Shown here piece by piece: positions 47,888 through 60,400 of a stretch of 64,000 bases of DNA; position 1 is the stretch's first letter; every line of letters begins with the position of its first letter. Position numbers and translations under genes: made by a program. The notes under the pieces were generated by a model. The model was not told the DNA's origin. It saw only the letters and a list, made by a program, of their open reading frames with translations, and did not search any database. The DNA comes from Acanthaster planci. Its lineage: Eukaryota > Echinodermata > Asteroidea > Valvatida > Acanthasteridae. Location: contig NW_019091388.1 in NCBI RefSeq assembly GCF_001949145.1, forward strand, positions 1,236,342 to 1,300,341, given 5' to 3'.

Positions 47888-50800
47888 ATGCCGCGCACGC
47901 TCCGTCCTTCTCCGAGACGAGGTCGTGTGTTGCGTCCAACACAAGTGGACAACCTGGAGAACATCAACAATAACCATGGCAACAGCAGTGACCCTGATGC
48001 GGATCCGGATGTTGACGTGAGCAAAATGAAGACGATTTTTGAGCGCACCCCCAAAATAGTGCCCTTTGCCACACCCCACCCTCCCCCAGCACAAGGAGGA
48101 GACGAGATGGGGAGCAGACGGGGAACGAGTACCTACGGTACTGTGAGAAACAGACTAGAGAAGACGCTACTGGGCGGAGACAGCGGGGATGAAGAGAGGC
48201 GTGTCAGTCCTAGCCTCAGACAGTTGAGGATGACACCAGGTACTTGCTTACAAAGCAGTGAGGCCAATCGAAAAAAGCAGTTCTGTTTCCCACTGTGTTG
48301 AAACAAATTTGAGTGGGTACAGAATTGAATGTTGAATTTGATTATTTGTCTTTCTGACGCATGGATGCGGTTCCTGAGTTTTTGAAATTGTTTCGGCAAT
48401 TCCTACAAGCCAGTTGATCTGGGGTATAAGAAACTTTTGCTTCTCAAATCCAGGTTTTTGTTTTGGCTGCTGCAGGCAGAGCTTTGCAGAAGCAGAAAAT
48501 ACTGGAACGCAAGCACCACGAGGCCAAGTCACGAGCACACTCTCTGGGTGTTGGCGGGGGTGTCAGCCTCTGGCCCCAGATGGAGAACATGAGGCTGACT
48601 CAGCGAGAGGTAGCGGTGCTTGCTGCTGCGTCTCTCTTCCTAGGTGCAGGCGTTGTCCTTCTCTTTCACTACCTTCATGGTTAGTTTTTTTGTCAGTCAA
48701 AGTTTGGGTCTCATGATAGTCCTTAAAATGTTGTAACAAATTGTGTGTTGTTCCTCAACAAGGCATTTGTCACAGTTGGAAGAAATGTGTTGCAGTTGGC
48801 AGCTGGACCTCAATTTTACGGCTCTGCTTAATGCATGAAAAGAATCTTTTCTAACCCATGCCCGAAAATTTTTTGCCAACAGTTTGCAGATTTTACAGAT
48901 TAGCAAGGAATTTGAAGTTGGCTTGTGTGAATTCATACACCCTTGAGCTATAGATTTTGTGCTGACAGGGTTGGTTTTGCACTTGTTTTGTAAGCACAGA
49001 ATGTTGGTAAGCACAGAATTTTGTGGGTGAGCATAGATATGAATTTGGATCTGAGCCTGACGGCAGATTGTACTAACCATAAGGACTGCTTAGATTGATT
49101 GGACCATTATCCTGCTGCATGCTTGATTTTGAAAAGTGAAATGGTTCATGTCAGAAGTGTAATCCATTACGGAAACTTCCAAATTCTTGTTATTAATCTG
49201 ACCAGCTTTCCTACAGCAGGTTTACTTTTGCCTGTGCCATTTTCAGGGACAACATTGGACAGCCTAAGATCTTTCAACAAGCAGCTTGCTAAATTCAGTG
49301 TGGTGAACAAGATTGAGGCAACAAGTCAGGGGGACTTGGACAAATCTGTGCTAGCCTGGCACCTGGCTTTTACCAATCTTATGGTATGTCATTTATACCC
49401 AGCAAGAAATGAGACCGAGGGGTACCCCCCAACAAGTCCAATCCCTATACACGTTCCAGACTATTGTTACTTAACACATCCCCCCCAAGATGTCTGAAAG
49501 GAATTCCCCAGATTCCTGCGAGACAATGACCAACACAAAGCAGGGGGGGGTTCTCTCCGTCTCATACCTTGCTGCATATGATGTCATTAGTGCCTCAGAA
49601 CCACACAAGAGCCTGTATTCAAGCAGGATTTGCCCTAGGGTACTGATACATTTGAGGAGGTCAAACAAATTTTGCCAAAATTCTAGTGCCTAAACCAAAC
49701 GCGAGTGTTTTCAAAAAGGCCTAAAATAAACTCTATACAGTATAGTAGTGTATTTACTCTAAATTTCCCAACTAAACAAATCAATCTTACATTCTGTGTC
49801 CCTCTTTATCATTGTGAATAATTTGAAACTGATTTGTTTCACAAGATCTGAATCATTTTGCTTTCTCCTGCCATCTCGGTCTGTTTTAAGTGTGAGGTGG
49901 CAAAATTCACCAGCAAAGCCTGAGCTGGTCACTAAAATCAGTGAGGTGGGTCGCCTCACAGTTGAATATCCAGGGTAAACCCTGATTCATAGTGAAAAGT
50001 GACTCGAAAATGACTGTTACTGTAATACAAACAAATCTTTGTTTATCATTACATAGCTGAGTTCTTTTCTGAGTTGCTTGTGTACAGTCACTGAGAGTGA
50101 GTAAAAATTGAGTATCTTTCTGGTGTTATTTGGCAGGACTCTATAAATATCGAATTTGACACCCGGTGGCCCAAGATCTTAGGAATGTACCACGTGTGTG
50201 CGCTGGTCTACATTATCTGCATCTTTCTCCTGCTGTACTACCTGGCTGAGAATATCTTCACCACGAGTCGTCTGACGCCGTACAGGATAAAAGTGTGGTA
50301 AGGAGGGATTAGAGCACTTACTACCAAGATTTGAGTGAGAGCTGAAGTGCATTTTGTTACAGTGTAGGCTACCTGTAGCCCAGTTTGTGGTCACAGGGGC
50401 ATACCCAGGATTATCGAAAGGGGGGGGGTTGACTGCAGTGGGGGTCAGGGGACAAATCTTCCTCCAGAAACTTAAATAAAAAACCACACCAAATCCTTCA
50501 ATCTGGTGCATTTGAAATGACAAATTCAGGACCTTAGTTTTGTTACTGTGTTGTTTGTTTGAAACTCAAATCGTCTCCCCTTCCCCCCACTTACGCCCTT
50601 GGGGCATAATTGCATTGTCTCATGAGTGTGTAGTCTGTAGTAATACAGTCGAACCTCGTCAATAAGAGGTTCTTCAGACTTGAAAAATTACCTTGTTATT
50701 ACAGGAACCTTGTGTTGTCAGGAATGAAAACAATGAAAAAGAAAGGATCAGGACCCTAAAATTTCCTTGTTATAAGCAGAATCTTGTACTAACAGTGCCC

Positions 50801-52308
50801 TTATTAATGAGGTTCGACTGTATATTTATCAACTTTTGTCATTATTAAAGTTTCCTTTTGGCAAACTCTGATTGAATGTGAAATTTACAGAGGAGTGAGT
50901 TTACTACTTTTCAAGAAATTGATACCAGAATTCTGGCCGTGTAGAGGCTCATTCATTCAGATGTTGTAACTTTTCACACTTTGTACCTCCAAAAATGCAA
51001 ACTTCACATAAGAAATGCATGTCAGGGAGATACAGTTGTTTGTTAGCTACTATAAGGCCTAGAAATGCACATTATGATCCTGTTGTCATTGGTACAAATA
51101 TCTGCTGGATGTGTTGTTGATTTTTCTTCATCCCCAAGTCACCCCTGATAATTAAGAAGTTGATAAATATTTATATTACAGTACTGCTGTTTCATACCAT
51201 TAATCCACAGTTCCACACCCCTCAAAAAATCTGTAAGGATCCAACACCTGGTTTTTTGTATCAGTGGATTAAGAACTGAAATGTTTATGGAGATGCCATT
51301 GGATGTCATTGATTTTGAAAATGATTAGGTGGTCAAGTTTAGACGTTTGAATGTGTTCAAAACTCCTCAGGGTGTCTCTGCTGGTTGTGACTGGTACTTG
51401 GAGTTTGTTGATGGTGTACCTTCTGAGTCAGGCCCAAACTCTGGAGGCTAGAGTGGAGTCCAATGTACATGTGCTTAGCAACCATCTGGTGAGTTACTGC
51501 GAAAAGTCATTAGGCTAGATAAGTTTGACTCTCTGAGGACTTGAACCCTGAAGACCACGGAGCCTTGAGTCTGGTGCACCACCAACTAAATTTACTTGAA
51601 GAAATGTTGTGTCTAATTTGTACGCATTGAGAGAATGATAACAAAATGAATATTAAATGTACATTAAATTTGGATAATTAAATCGTTATTCCTCTTGTGT
51701 CTCTAATCTTTCGCAAATCTGCACTCATTTTGAACTAGGTAAAGTTTTGTTAAGAGTATAATTTTATTTACAGAAAATTTAAAACTTTTTATTAAAAAGA
51801 AAGATGTACATGCACTGGAAAAAAGTAAATGGTGGTTTTTACAAAGGTGTTGCACATATGAATGGAGAGTTTAATTTCTGCTGACTAAATTCATGTGATA
51901 ATACTTTAGTGATAGTGACAAAAGAGGTAAAGATACTAAAATTAATTTTGATAATGAAACCGATACCTTACCTCATGGTAAGTATAAACGGTAATAGAGG
52001 AGAAATTACTTTTTAACTTTTAAAAAAAATTCTTTTGTTTCGTAATATTTTTGGACCTGTAGAGTGACTTTGTCTTCCTAGACCTGGACTTGGAACGTTA
52101 TAAGAATGTCCTTCTGTACTGGCAGACTCGCTGCCTTCCCCCGACGACCTCCGGCATGCTGAGCATCATGGGATTGCTGCAGGTTCGAGATGTCTCCTAC
52201 TACCTCCAGTACTACAGCTTGCCCGTACTGACTGCCCTGCTGACCCCAGTGGTGCGGCTGATTTTAGCCTTGAGAGAAGTCTACAGCACCGACTCCAGAA
52301 AGAATTAG
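47888..52308 (+). CDS. Four-pass membrane protein of unknown function, complete
   Basis: Six coding exons: 47888-48239, 48476-48679, 49247-49383, 50137-50297, 51371-51488, 52063-52308, all in phase; 1218 nt, 405 aa. The N-terminal 145 residues are hydrophilic and basic/proline-rich (start MPRTLRPSPRRGR; RRGTSTYGTVRNRLEKTLL). Predicted membrane helices: about 162-183 (VAVLAAASLFLGAGVVLLFH), about 247-268 (ALVYIICIFLLLYYL), about 287-308 (VSLLVVTGTWSLLMVYLL) and about 372-393 near the C-terminus (SLPVLTALLTPVVRLILAL). Between the first two lies a helical segment (LRSFNKQLAKFSVVNKI). The region before the last helix (RCLPPTTSGMLSIMGLLQVRD) looks conserved-domain-like, but I cannot name it. The start is supported by an acceptor ending at 47870 and GTTAACAAA before the ATG. 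An ATTAAA at 52585-52590 may be the poly(A) signal. A nuclear-envelope or ER location is plausible, not shown. Confidence 0.82.
49394..49580 (+). mobile_element. Partial copy of the SINE body found at 63119-63300
   Basis: Long matches to 63119-63300 include CAATCCCTATACAC, AGACTATTGTTAC, AACACATCCCCCCC and TGACCAACACAAAG. The tRNA-like head is missing. It begins 11 bp after the donor of the membrane-protein exon 3, inside the intron. Confidence 0.7.
50646..50820. mobile_element. pogo/Tigger-like MITE
   Basis: Ends CAGTCGAACCTC and GAGGTTCGACTG form a perfect 12-bp inverted repeat, flanked on both sides by TA. CAGTYGAACCTCG-type ends with TA targets are typical of Tc1/mariner pogo-Tigger MITEs. 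It is 175 bp, in intron 4 of the membrane-protein gene. Confidence 0.85.
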
Positions 52309-55300
52309 AGCTTCAACCTTTGAAGCAACTCTGTTTACAGGCAAAAGAAGGAATCTCTGCATCTGTTCATCTTAGAATTGGAATGAGGCTCTTTTACCGG
52401 GATCCTTGCCTCATTGAAGGGATAATTATGTTAAAGCTACCTACGTAGAGCAAAAATACAAATGATTGTTTTACATGTTGTGTAGTCTTGCTTTCAACTC
52501 GTTCCAACACGGCAGCTCTGTGTACAGAGAAATGCTGCCTCATTGATGAGATCAGACAAGTTTGTGTTTAGAAACCAACTCACTATTAAAACCTTGAGAA
52601 CTGATCAAAATCTACCTTATCCACTCCGAGCGGAACAAAAGAAGGTGTGTTTTTTGGTACTCACTGCGAAGGCGCGCCATGAGCGGCGCAAGTATATGCA
52701 CGTTTGACGCGGAGCATGCTGAGTACGTGTAACTAATTTTAATATTCCAGCATATATAGTCTTTGCGTACACGCAGAACGTGTACAAGAACCGGTTTGTA
52801 ACCACCTTTCTTTTCGCCGATTGGGAGTACACTTCAGCTCGGGATAGATACATGCTGACCACTAAGGGTTTTTAGCACTGCTTATAATCAGTCTTCTCTC
52901 TCCCTCATTAAGTTCATCGTGAACTGTTATTTGAGGGGGAAAGTTGGAAATACAGAATTCATGTAAGTGCTCATTTTGTCAATTGCTTTTTAGAGCAAAA
53001 AGTGCAGAGGGACAGTACTTTTCAGTAGGAATTAAATTGAAAGGTAATCTTAGTTTTACCTTGTATCTACACCTAAAAGAACGAAGAGTGCCATGCATAA
53101 ATTAAAGCAGGATTTCATAGTGGGAGCCTGATGTATTGTCAGGGTTGTCATGCCATCAGGTGCCGATAAGTCACTGATTTCCCTGAGTAAGAACTGTAAA
53201 AAGTACAAAGGAATTTTTGAGTGAATTACTTGGCATATGATTTGATAATTTACTATAGGAGTTGCAAATTGCATAAAATATGACAGATTAAATGACAGTA
53301 TAATATTCAAAACTTGTGAATATACATTACGCATTTTTATTGCCTCATAATTGTGTAATATTTCACCATGCTACATTGATTTCAACCTTGATTTTGCCAG
53401 TATAAAAGCTATGTTTGACAGACCAACAGTCATTATTCATGTGACAATTATCAATGACTGATTTTCAAAATTAAACAGATTTCTCACTGTACTCTGAAGG
53501 TTGACATAAAAATTGAAACAGTGCTTACAACAAAAGAGCACTTTGGGCATTCGATTGTGGAGGAGCTGACATTGGTGCATATTTTTCATACTTTCACCGT
53601 AGCATGGTTAAATTTTCATCATGCTGCATCAAAATGCCATATTTCCCTCGCAGGATCACTGGATCAGTGGTGAGATTTGTCAGGATTTTTCCCGATTTCA
53701 GGATTTTTCAGACAATCTGTTTTTAAGTTTGTCATTGAGGTGTTTTGACGTGTAAAAGTTGGTTTAGTGCACAAGAAATGGGCCCTTAGGCAGACACAAA
53801 TGTATACCATAGAGCCTATGCTGCTGGTGCTGTGTGATTACATTTTTCACTCTCCTCCAATCTCACCCTTGGGATGCACCCTTTGTGTTCACCTGTTTCA
53901 TTAATTGACCAAGATTTGATCATTAGTATTAAATGTATTGAAACTGGCCCGGGTGATTTTGGTGACAACAAATTTGGTGTCCCTCTTTACATTGTGATAC
54001 TTGTTTGCCTGTTATTACTAAGAGTGAAGACATACATATTTAAATGATTCTAGCAGCTCACATTATAGAACTTTAACCTAAATATCCGGTGACAAAGGAT
54101 GAAATATCTAATATTAATAGTTTGCGGTTGTACGTGTGAGGGGACATCAAATTGCAACATTTTGGAATGTGTTTTGGGGTCTTAACATGTCAAATACTAT
54201 AACTCCTTTAGAAATGACCCTTTATTTATATTAAAGCAAGTTATTTGGATTTGGAATGACACTTTATTTAAATGATTTAGTGACTAGCTGAACAAGATTC
54301 GTAAGTGACATGTTTCGTGTGTAAACAAGATCTACGTCCTGTTTCCGTTTGGGGTCAACATGTCTTCAGACTAACCCAATCATGGTAACATCCTCAGTCA
54401 GTTCTGAGCGAGACAAATGTAATGAATTCAAATTTTTGTCAGGTTTGACAATGTGCCGTTACACGGCCGACATCTGAAGGGTACAGGAATCCACCCTCGT
54501 CAGTGAGCTTTTCCCCAAACCGGTAGCACTGGTTGTATGGTCGCAAAGCAGGGGCAACCACATTCAACGAAATATGGGAGAACAGGTTTAATTGCGGCCA
54601 AAAATTATGAAAAGGGGTATATCAGGTCTTCGGCTCGCTAAATTTTTCTAAGGGTTATCCCACCCCGGAAAAATTCTAAACAGGTAACTATTTCCCCCTC
54701 CATTTATGTCTCCTAATGATTAAGCCGATTTTGTTTCAACTTACGGATTGTTCTAACGCGCTTAAACTTGTGTTCAATTCAACTTAGTTCAGAGACAACT
54801 TGAACCAGACATGTTCAATGGCATAAATCAAGCCCCACGCAATTGAAAGAATTTACCAAACAATGTTTGAAAAAACGTTGTGAAGTTCCAGGACTTGAAA
54901 TTTGAAAATCCAACACAGTGTATATGTGTGGAAATGGATGTAATTACCGAATGCAGAACCTGGGTTTTTTTGTTTTCGTTTTGCAATTTAATATTCGGGA
55001 CCGAAATGTTGTCGCTGACAGCGGTAAAAAAAAGTTGACAAGGAGTGGGGTCGTCCCGTGTTTGATAAGAGGCCAATAGTAGGCATAAAGGCCCCGCCGC
55101 ATCTCATGATATAGCACCTCATTTTTTCTTACTCAGAAACTGTAACTAATTGTGTAAGAATATCAACGAAAAACACTTCCCCGTGCATGCAGGCTGTGAT
55201 GGGGGTAACTTGCCATGAGCAATTCTCTCTCAAAAAATAGGCGGTCTCATTGGCGTAACCCGAGTGGCAGGGGCATGTGTCCCACATCTAGGTCCGCGCA

Positions 55301-57240
55301 CCCCGCTGGCGGCATCACCCCCCTTCCTCATTTTAAAATCCGCCCAACCTATGAACAAGACGCGTTCATAGGTTTTAGTTGCCCCCTGAGAAAATGTGTA
55401 CACCCCTGGGGTGTCTCCCAAATGTCACGTCAGTCACGCCACCAGGCGGTTCACCTTTCGGTTTTTTTCAGATTGCCGCTCATTATGAGACTGAGACTAA
55501 GCCGTTTTCCAGTACTCAAAGAGTCGTCGCCGCTGCCGGGCTTGTGTCTCCAAAATCGATCACCGATTGTCGCCCCAAAGCGTTCAAATCAAATGAAACT
55601 ACGGTAATACTTTGCTCTTTTGCATTTGATGTTCCTTTGGCACTGTTGGACTTACTTTTTGAGCTAATAACTCAAAAGCAAGGTGGTAAAAACAGACTAA
55701 CTGAGACAGACGAAGTCAAGTATTAATAAACGGCCCAACTAGTCGTGACTCGATCGACGTTGGACTTTCATCATGTGTTGCTCCACATAGAATGTTCAAG
55801 ACCTTTCCATTTTCTTGAGAGGGATTCTTTCGTTTTTCTTTACCAAAAAGAAAATGTACTTCTGCATGAAAGCGGTCAACATAAATACTTGGTAAGTATT
55901 TTGTTTGGAATTTTTTTGAAAACGCTATAATCGGCTGAATGAGTTCTTTCAGTATAGCCTCTCTCGGGTCGCATACAAACATTGTTCTCGCAGCGCTAGC
56001 GCAACAAGTGCTGGTGTGTGTCATGCATGGTACGACTGCCATAGAGACTAGTCAAACAATGGCACTTCACCGTTTACGATCGTCAACGCTAGAGAACCTC
56101 ACCGGTTTGCAGCCTTAGACCACGCTTCCACTCTTCTGGTAACAGCTAATTTATTTATTTTAGTGATTATTACTTATCAGAACTGACGTTTCACAACATA
56201 CTCGTTTGGATTTGGTAATAATCTCTGTCAGATTCCTAGACTGTCGAAACGATCAAAATTCACCGGTATACAGCGTGCAGTAGTCCAGACTATTTGCATT
56301 CATTCTTAATTCAAACAGTCTGGCTTCCGTCTTTGAGCCGCCGAGTTGTGACAGATTTACGTTGACCACGGTCAGACGGTTGGGCATTGGCCTTGTTTTT
56401 TTCTGGTAGGCGTTTACTAGGCCTAACGTTAATCCAACATTTACAGCGTTTTACTTTCTGGCATAAAAACTGCGACTGTGTTGCTCAGTGAGTGGGGCAG
56501 ATCATTAGGTACCATTTAACAAGAATACAGTGCCCGTGGACTAGTCTTATTCATGCATCATCCTGTCACTTTGTGTCAGCGACAGTTTCACGGAGGCCTT
56601 TTTTTAGTTTGTGCCAACACTGGCCAAGTTTTTGTAACCTACTGACCTAAGTTACCTTGCAACACGCCATGTGTAGTTTGTTTACAGGTTTGGATGTGAA
56701 CTCGGAGTAAAGTTACAGGATATGAGCATGTGAACAAATTCCTTAGCTTATTTGAGATTTGTAAGTTAGACTAAATGGCTGGCAATCTTAGTTCACTTTG
56801 TCGTTTGTTGAAGCATTTTTGCAAGCTCCTTGACTAAATGTTGACTGATAGCCCTAACAGTCTCAAATCCTCAGATTTTAACATGATTTTACATACAACC
56901 TAGGGGGGTAGGGTTGGTAATATTGATATTGTTGATATCTTAAAATTCAGCTTCAACAATAAGATTCTCTTTAATAAAATTATATTTATTTTTGTTGTGG
57001 GTAATGAGAACATTATGGGTAATTTGTTAGATACACTTGTCCATGTTCAAATGTGTATAGAACAGTGCTGTTGAATGCCTTTGCAAGTCAAATTCAACTT
57101 CACGCCTCTGTCTTTAACTGGACTTGGGATTTGTCACTTAAGTGGGACAAAACCAGTCATCATAGTAAATGATTGCAACTTGAATGCTGTTTTTGCTCTT
57201 CTTGCAAATGAAACTTTGTTTTTCTCATCTTTCTTTGCAG
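52309..57240. other. Intergenic region between the membrane-protein gene and AGTPBP1
   Basis: No coding exon was recognised. The left part is the 3' UTR and flank of the membrane-protein gene plus MITE copy 4 (52618-52848). The longest frames (55215-55607, 55379-55726) lack domains and splice context. The AGTPBP1 promoter and noncoding first exon must lie somewhere upstream of the acceptor ending at 57240; their position cannot be fixed from sequence. Confidence 0.45.
52618..52848 (+). mobile_element. TATCC-TIR MITE, copy 4
   Basis: It starts TTATCCACTCCGAGCGG and ends CACTTCAGCTCGGGATA; the outer TATCC/GGATA words are inverted. It shares GACGCGGAGCATGCTGAGTA with copy 3. It lies about 310 bp after the stop codon of the membrane-protein gene, possibly in or just past the 3' UTR. 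Confidence 0.7.
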
Positions 57241-57404
57241 AACTCAAGCGGCACACTTGTTTACACACAGCAAGGTCTCAGCATGGCAAAACACATCCAT
57301 TCTACGTGCTTGGCCCTTGAGATATTCAGCTGATTAATCAACAGTATTGTTCCAAGCAGGAGGGGCAGAACTATTACAAGTAACAACAGTTGTCAAATAT
57401 TAGT

Positions 57405-60400
57405 ATGAGCAAAGCCAAGATGGACAAAAGCCTATCCACTCCAGGGTAGGTCAGCGTCAATTAACTTGATACAAAATGTAGCGGTTTGTCTGGATTGATA
57501 TCACCTCTGTTGTCATTTGAGAAGTTGTTTCTGGAACTTTTAGGTGTTAAATATCTTGGTTTACATGTAAATAATCCTAACACTGCCTGTACAGAAACTG
57601 TAACAGCATCCTCCTATTTCTACTTTGTGCAAGAAAAGTTTAGGAATGTGCCAAATATTTAAATATTTATTTTTGAAATTAGATATTCAGTGGTTAAAAT
57701 CAATGAAATAATAAAAATTTGGTTGTTTGGTAACAATATTACGTTAAAAGTAGATTTCAAGGTTTTAAGATTAATCTTAAAAGCAGCTGGTGTATATGGG
57801 TATTCCAGAAATTAGGGGTCCAGTTTTTGTGTCCCTGTCACATCTGATGATGTTGTACGTTCAGAACCTATTTTCCAATTTCTAAGAGTGATGAATTAAT
57901 GCAAATTACCTGCCAAACAAATAGTAATAGTTTGAAATCAATTTCAGTGATATTTCCACGTCAAATAACAAAGGTCACATGCAACAGGGACACAAAAATG
58001 GTCACACTTTTAGACCCAAAATTTCTGGAATTACCCTTATGGTCAACAGTATAAGCTAAACCTTTTCTTCCGGTTTTCCGTTAACTTTTTTTGTGGCGGG
58101 TGAACTCTTTGGGACTTGTAGACTGATAGAAAAAAAAATCACCAGTCAGGACCGGACATCAATTGGTCCTCCATCATCCTCCTTTAACAAGGGGACGGAT
58201 ATCAGTTCTAAGACTTAGTGAGGTAGAACACCACATAAACATGCAGATTTTGTTTCTTCTTGTGTGGGAATGTGGCATAAGGTCTGCTCTCTCATGTCAC
58301 AGCTGTGTTTTTCCTACAGGTGGTTGCTAAAACTGTGGTTGGCCATTGGTACAAAAGTAAAAGAATGATTCACAAAGTGTTGAAAATCCCACGCAGCTAT
58401 CAGAACGCCAGATAATAACACACGTACCGTCACTACTAAAGGAAGACTAAATGAAAATACAACCCTATTTAAAAATCAATGGGACCATTGTCCGTTTTGA
58501 ACGAATTTGGGGTAAAATCGAAGGCCAACTAAGAGCTGATATTTCTGCAAACTTTGGCCACCCATACAAGTTAGAGGCAAAATGAGAGTGGTCTGTAGCC
58601 AGAATATTTGATTGAATGGGAGGTTGAATAGTTAAATATTCAGTTATTCAAATTGACTCAGCCTTACAAAGGATTTGAAAGATTCACTGTCCATGCCCTA
58701 GACTCAAAATGTAATTATCACCCTGGGTTAAAAATATCTTGCGTCACTGAATTTAGTAATGCAAATGTTGCACTTCAATTTTTTTCTTAAATACAACTGA
58801 TCAAATGATTTAGTGGTTTCTTCACTAGATAACTGCCTTAGTACTTGTGCTTTATGTGAAATCTTGTATAATCAAGTCATAATGCCGTAAATCCTCGAAA
58901 TACTCACAAATGTAAAGGCAGTTCTCCACTTTTTGTACAAACTTTCACATGCATTTCTAGATCACGAATTGGGACTTTGCTGTATTCCCTTGAAAAGCTC
59001 AACAGTTCCAACACAGAGGATGTTGAGCAGATGCGTTACACAACAGCCAAAATATTAAACTGCACCAGAGATCAAGGTACGTGTAGTAAATTGTAGTAAA
59101 AATTTGATTATGTACATGCACTCATTTTAGAAATGACATAGGCCTAAGGAATTTCATTGCTAATTTTCTTGAGAAGGCATGTGTATGTACAAAAGTGTTT
59201 ATTGTGGTAGTATTTGAGTGTTAAAGGGCTTGGATTGCAATATTTATGTTGCCTGATTTTTGATTTAGAGTTGATGAGATCTGACAATGCAGTACAAAAA
59301 TGAATTGGTCTGAACGGTGTTGGCACAAGTGGTAAACAGTCTACTCTTATTGCAACTGGAACATCAGTTTTGGACAATGTAGACAGCTCCTCTGCAGAAC
59401 AAATTTGCTGGTTGGCAAATGAAATGTGCAGACCAACAGATGATCAGGCTGTGAATGAGAAATTGCTCGTTAATATTTCGTCATTTCATATTTTTAAGGT
59501 TAACAGTTACACTGTTGGTTTTTGGATTTAGAACCCGTTCGGAAACAGATCATGTCAAAAACTACAAACGGGTTGGAGATACTACTCTCAACGCTGGAGG
59601 TGAGTCAGTGTGTTTTTACTTGCGCTGAAAAGTCTCAACCTTTTCTGCTGGTACAGACCAATAAGTTGTTGCCAAATCCTGGGAAGGAAACCTTAAGGAT
59701 CATGGGTACATCCAACAGCTGATATCAACAAACAGCAGATTCCTTGGGGTAGACACAAAATGCATTTTGAGTGAAGTAAAGTACTGACTATATTAAGCGC
59801 AGGTCCAACCTCGAGACTGCATTTGTGAAGCCTTTTGTCTTATTTTGTTACAATATGAAAACCATTTGGCAAAGTGTGCGCAAATATTGGCACTTTTCTT
59901 CCCTGATGCACTGTGGGCAGTGCAGGTCGTCCACAATCAAGGTCAGCTCTGCTGCATTGCATGTACACCCACCAGTGGTTTCTGAGTGGCAGTTTGACAT
60001 AGTACATCACAGCAAGTTCATGCGTTCCTTGCATGATTCAGGAGTGTAAAGATCTTAAAATGTCTAGGAAATTTGGATGGTAACGAGACATGGGGGCTTA
60101 CTAATGTTGTAAAATAGTTGATGTATTCCTGATGGGTTTCAAAACTACTGCCAAGACATCCCTCTCTGTTGGTCTATTGCCTTACCATCTTTAATGTGAT
60201 GACTTTCTTCAGAGTTCGGCCGACAACCATGTCTCTTTCCATGTGGTATCAACATTGATGGAGTTGTTATACACGGGTAAACGAGCTTCAGTTCTTGTGA
60301 CGCACGGAGCGACTCAGATTCTGCTGGCTGCCCTCGGGATGGCGTCTCGCGCACAGCCAGTTTCGGAAGAGCTCATGGTGGCCTTGCATCATGTTCTTAG

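Noticed and set aside
47888-48301. Single-exon 137-aa reading of the membrane-protein first exon
   Set aside because: The GT donor at 48240 and the in-phase acceptor before 48476 extend the protein into membrane helices; the tail after 48239 is intronic.
55215-55726. Overlapping frames of 130 and 115 codons
   Set aside because: No recognisable domain, low-complexity composition and no flanking exons; treated as chance.
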